21,042 nucleotides of DNA from Isotricha intestinalis (Eukaryota > Ciliophora > Litostomatea > Vestibuliferida > Isotrichidae), in the NCBI GenBank assembly GCA_023807065.1, contig JAJJLU010000724.1:1-21042 (forward strand), in the 5' to 3' direction. This document shows, one piece after another, positions 18,401 through 21,042 of this stretch (position 1 is the first letter of the stretch; the number at the start of each line of letters is the position of its first letter). The notes under the pieces are model-generated. The model was not told the origin of the DNA. It made no database searches and saw only the letters and a list, made by a program, of their open reading frames with translations. A program made the translations under genes and the position numbers.

Positions 18401-18527
18401 AATCTTTTATCATGTTAAAAATAATTTGGAGAAAAGGATAGAACTTAATCCCCAATGAAAAATTAGTATCTACATTTGAGTCTAAAAGTTATATTAATAA
18501 TTGATTTTGATTCTCTTATCCTTTTTT
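18401..18527 (+). ncRNA. Speculative telomerase RNA candidate
   Basis: AATCCCCAAT at 18447-18456 is the exact complement of ATTGGGGATT, the window's own telomere sequence. It is one 7-base repeat plus a 3-base alignment region, the design of ciliate telomerase RNA templates. It is enclosed by an 11-bp stem (18430-18440 with 18517-18527, one G-U pair) whose 3' arm ends in T6, a Pol III-type terminator. A T8 run at 18393-18400 bounds any Pol III start to the left. From memory, ATAGAACT just 5' of the template also occurs upstream of the Tetrahymena template. Against it, the length (at most 127 nt) is short, there is no GTCA element, and I find no clear pseudoknot or distal stem-loop. Confidence 0.18.
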
Positions 18528-18850
18528 ATTTTCTTTTCTTTTTTTCTTTAATAATCCTATTTTTTTCCTTTTTTATTTTTGAATGTTATTTTAAATTTTT
18601 TCCTTTAATATTCTATTTCTCTTTCAAATATTTTTCAAATTTTTATCATATCCTTCCTCAATTTTTTTATTTTATCTTTTTTCAAAAATAAATTTTTTTT
18701 TTCCAATTTAAGTTCATTCACTCTTTTTATGATTTTGTTATTTTTTTTATTTTGAATATCTTTTTTTTTATCATTTGATATTATATTTAAATTAGATATA
18801 CTTCTTTTAAATACTTTTAAATTCTATTTTCATTTGTTATTCAAAGAGTA
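18470..18850 (-). pseudogene. Possible remnant of a minus-strand coiled-coil gene
   Basis: The minus strand here is strongly A/G-rich, as are the coding strands of the other genes in the window. Read on that strand, Lys/Glu/Asn-rich helical segments appear in successive frames, each cut by stops. One runs about 45 codons and includes K-R-V-N-E-L-K-L-E-K-K-K before TAA. Others include K-I-K-K-L-R-K-D-M and F-E-R-E-I-E-Y. This could be a decayed coiled-coil gene or simply purine-rich spacer. Low-complexity sequence makes the call weak. Confidence 0.25.
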
Positions 18851-19355
18851 ATTATTATTTCATTTATGAAAACAAGCAAAAGATTTATCTATATTCTATA
18901 TCTTTTTATCAAAAATGATATTTCCTCAGTATTAATTTTCGAGTGAAAGAATAATTATATCTATTTTTATAATTATATTTATTAAAATATATAGAATAAT
19001 TCCCTTTTTTGAATAAATAAAGTACAATAATTATATTTATTGAAAAAAGTTATAATTGAAGATTAATATTTTAATCAATTAAGTAAAAATGAATGTTTGT
19101 TTTTTCTAGATATAATTGATATAAAAATAGAAATAATGTATTTTTTTAAAGAAATATATTTTTCTTAATCAAAACAAAGTAATTAAAAAAAAGTGTTTTT
19201 ATATCATAAATAGTATAAAATAATAATATTTAAATTTAAAAATGAAAGAATCAAAAAATAAACTAATCAAATGAAGTTTATAATCCAATTAAAAGGAAAT
19301 TTATAATTTTAAAATTAACTAGATTCAGAATAAAACAAATGAAAATTTTTCTATT

Positions 19356-20249
19356 TTATTGATTTAATTTTTTAATGAAATCTTCTTTTTCTTTAATTTC
19401 TTCTTTACTTCTTTCACAAGTGTAATAACAACGAGAGGCAATAAATTCATCAACTGCAGTTTTAATATAATCAAGAATATTCATTTTAGTTTCATAGTAT
19501 AAATCATCTGGAATTTTATATACTACTGAATTTAAAGCTTTTTCCATAGTATAATAATTAGTTTTATCCCCAATTTTATCTTCAAAAAGTTTGATTAATT
19601 TATTATATCTATCTCTATCTTTTTCAAAAACATATATTTCCCATTCATTATCAGCTTTTCTTTTTGAAGCATTTTTTGTTCTTTCATTCATTATTTCATT
19701 TTTTACATTTTCATTTTTTTCCCAGTTGTCTAATAAATATTTTTCATTTTTTTTTTCAGTTAAATATTGTTTTAAAGTATAATATTCATAGCATTGTAAA
19801 ATAAATGATTTTCTACAATCTAAGTTTTTACATCGCACTCTATAAAATTTTTCTCTGAATTCTTCATTTAATTTTAAAAAATCTTCATATCGTTTTAATT
19901 CTTCAAATATATCTATTCTATAATCTCTTTCTATTAATCTAATCACTAAATTTAAATTAAGCATTAAATCAATACATGAATTTCTTAATTTTTCAATTTC
20001 ATAAGCTGCAAATTCATTTAATAAAATTTGCTCGCAAAAAGGACATTTTGCATTTTTTAAATCATATTGAATTTTACGTTCTAACATTTCAGTTTCACAA
20101 AATAATGGTCCTATTAATCTTTTTAATAATACAATCCCTTTTCTATATACATATATTGGTAATCCACTGTGAATTAATCCATTTATTAAACGAAAATCTC
20201 TATTTTTCCCATCATCTTCATCAATAGCATTTGCACCAACACAACCCAT
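19356..20249 (-). CDS. Putatively N-myristoylated protein with two cysteine pairs, unknown function
   Basis: This 297-residue protein has its start fixed by an in-frame TAA two codons upstream of the ATG. It opens M-G-C-V-G-A: G2 could be myristoylated after Met removal and C3 palmitoylated, giving a membrane anchor. Residues 11-110 are mixed helical. C69-P-F-C72 and C140-x4-C145 could together form one zinc site across a helical insert. The rest is highly charged and helical (about 150-297) without a clear enzyme motif or membrane segment. I do not recognise the family. It is the last gene before the chromosome end and is transcribed away from it, starting about 0.76 kb from the telomeric repeat. 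Confidence 0.75.
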   Translation of the reverse strand: MGCVGANAIDEDDGKNRDFRLINGLIHSGLPIYVYRKGIVLLKRLIGPLFCETEMLERKIQYDLKNAKCPFCEQILLNEFAAYEIEKLRNSCIDLMLNLNLVIRLIERDYRIDIFEELKRYEDFLKLNEEFREKFYRVRCKNLDCRKSFILQCYEYYTLKQYLTEKKNEKYLLDNWEKNENVKNEIMNERTKNASKRKADNEWEIYVFEKDRDRYNKLIKLFEDKIGDKTNYYTMEKALNSVVYKIPDDLYYETKMNILDYIKTAVDEFIASRCYYTCERSKEEIKEKEDFIKKLNQ

Positions 20250-21013
20250 TTTTTAATTAATTATTGTCATAAAAAAAAAGGTTAAATTAAATATTTACAT
20301 TTTTTTCAATGTTCTAACCAGTTTCAATTTTATTTGCAAAAAAAATATTGAAATGTAATATTACAATGTATAGAAACAATAAATTGTAAAATTAAAAATA
20401 TTAAAATGATAAGTTACTTTTATGCTTTACTTTTATAAAAAAAAGAATATAACCTAAAAAACCAGTTTAATCCAACTGAAACAACATAAAACAAAGAACC
20501 AAATTTAAAAAAATATATTTTCAAAGAAATGATTTATTAAAAGAGAAGATGATGAATAAGAAAATCTCTAAAACAATCAATATCTAATATAAATAATTTT
20601 TAATTTGTTTTTTTTCATTTTTCAAATAATAATTACTTTAAAGAGTTGGCCAAGAACAAATTCTTTCTATATTATTATAAAGAATTGTTTAAATAAAATT
20701 GAAACTATTAGGGAAAAATCATTAATAAAAAAGTTCAAAATTTATAAAGCTAAATGCTTAATATTATAATTTTCTTTTAGTATATTTTTATTGAAATATA
20801 AACAACTAATTAATTTATTGTTATTTGAAATATTTTTCAATCGTTTCAATTGAATGAAAATTATGATTTATAATATTTTTATTTCATCAAATTATTAATA
20901 ATTAAAAATTATTTAATCAAAAATAATTAAAATATGGAATTAAATAAGCAGAAAAAGTATTTCTCAAATAAAAATTCCACCTTTCCTTTTTAAAAACTAT
21001 AAAATAAATAAAT
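20250..21013. other. Subtelomeric spacer
   Basis: These 764 bp are A+T-rich and show no supportable gene on either strand. They include the promoter of the minus-strand gene that starts at 20249 and the second copy of the dispersed motif. There is no degenerate telomeric repeat array and no transposon-like terminal repeat. The unique DNA passes directly into the terminal repeat at about 21014. Confidence 0.6.
20532..20563 (+). repeat. Dispersed intergenic motif, copy 2
   Basis: ATTTATTAAAAGA (20532-20544), spacer GAAGA and TGATGAATAAGAAA (20550-20563). It matches 13392-13421 apart from the spacer. This copy lies about 450 bp from the terminal repeat. Confidence 0.5.
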
Positions 21014-21042
21014 GGGGATTGGGGATTGGGGATTGGGGATTG
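21014..21042 (+). repeat. Telomeric repeat, (GGGGATT)4 plus one base
   Basis: There are four perfect GGGGATT units (21014-21041) and the first G of a fifth, running to the last base of the window. The G-rich strand points outward, 5' to 3' toward the end, as in a telomere. The sequence is unlike anything else in this A+T-rich window. The unit resembles ciliate GGGGTT-type telomeres with one added A. A short internal microsatellite cut by the window edge is the alternative. Confidence 0.85.

Larger units (their letters stand above)
18104..19355. other. Large gene-poor spacer (1.25 kb)
   Basis: No intact gene is convincing here. The plus strand has a 71-codon frame (18476-18691), but it is a Phe/Ile/Leu run produced by T-rich DNA. 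The minus strand of the same stretch is purine-rich and coding-like but broken. Two perfect A/T-rich palindromes lie at 18353-18366 (TTTGATATATCAAA) and 18377-18388 (TCATTTAAATGA). A small structured segment carrying a telomere-complement match lies at 18430-18527. From about 18850 to 19355 I see only simple A/T-rich sequence. Confidence 0.6.

Noticed and set aside
18476..18691. A 71-codon plus-strand frame that looks like a membrane protein
   Set aside because: Phe/Ile/Leu/Tyr runs arise from T-rich DNA. There is no conserved motif, and the opposite strand is more coding-like.
19566..19575. A second telomere-complement-like match, ATCCCCAAT
   Set aside because: It lies inside the coding frame of the 19356-20249 gene (codons for K-I-G-D-K) and is explained by the protein. 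It also shows that such matches can occur by chance.
13276..21013. tRNA, rRNA, CRISPR, insertion sequence or transposon in the spacers
   Set aside because: No T-loop consensus, rRNA block, direct-repeat/spacer array, transposase frame or terminal inverted repeat was visible on either strand.

Overview
The window looks like the end of a eukaryotic chromosome from a very A+T-rich protist, most likely a ciliate macronuclear chromosome. The base composition is roughly four fifths A+T by eye. Six protein genes are supported (one cut by the left edge), and all are intronless as read in the standard code. All six stop with TAA, and no in-frame TGA or TAG interrupts even a 4424-residue reading frame. 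The right edge is a G-rich tandem repeat, (GGGGATT)n, oriented G-strand outward as a telomere should be. Its form is close to the GGGGTT class of ciliate telomeres. The giant LamG/Cys-rich/REJ-like surface protein, the divergent actin, the standard code and TAA-only stops would fit an anaerobic litostome (rumen-type) ciliate. That placement is an inference, not something the sequence proves.

Layout. Bases 1-13275 (+) are the 3' part of a gene for an enormous cell-surface receptor, entered inside a 36-bp tandem repeat. The protein has eight LamG/concanavalin-like modules separated by Cys-rich knots, then a furin-like Cys-rich block, a REJ/PKD-like stretch, an EGF-like knot, a GAIN/GPS-like stretch and five membrane segments. 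After 645 bp of spacer comes a 376-residue actin (13921-15051, +) whose catalytic residues for ATP hydrolysis are replaced. Four minus-strand genes follow: a PB1-like/coiled-coil/beta-sandwich protein (15099-16082), a coiled-coil protein (16630-17514), a compact Mediator subunit 6 (17684-18103), and a putatively lipid-anchored protein with two cysteine pairs (19356-20249). The last 0.8 kb is gene-free subtelomere ending in the repeat.

The spacers are not all empty. Bases 16138-16470 hold a frame-broken, coding-like stretch. Bases 18470-18850 look like the remains of a minus-strand coiled-coil gene. Between those remains and MED6 lies a 10-base match to the telomere complement, AATCCCCAAT. Its length is exactly one repeat plus a 3-base alignment region, and it sits inside an 11-bp stem that ends in T6. 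This is reported as a speculative telomerase RNA candidate.

The genes do not form an obvious pathway. They read as ordinary neighbours on a compact chromosome: surface sensing or adhesion, cytoskeleton, possible selective autophagy or scaffolding, and transcription. The most interesting points are the architecture of the giant protein, the catalytically altered actin, the telomere unit and the possible telomerase RNA template.
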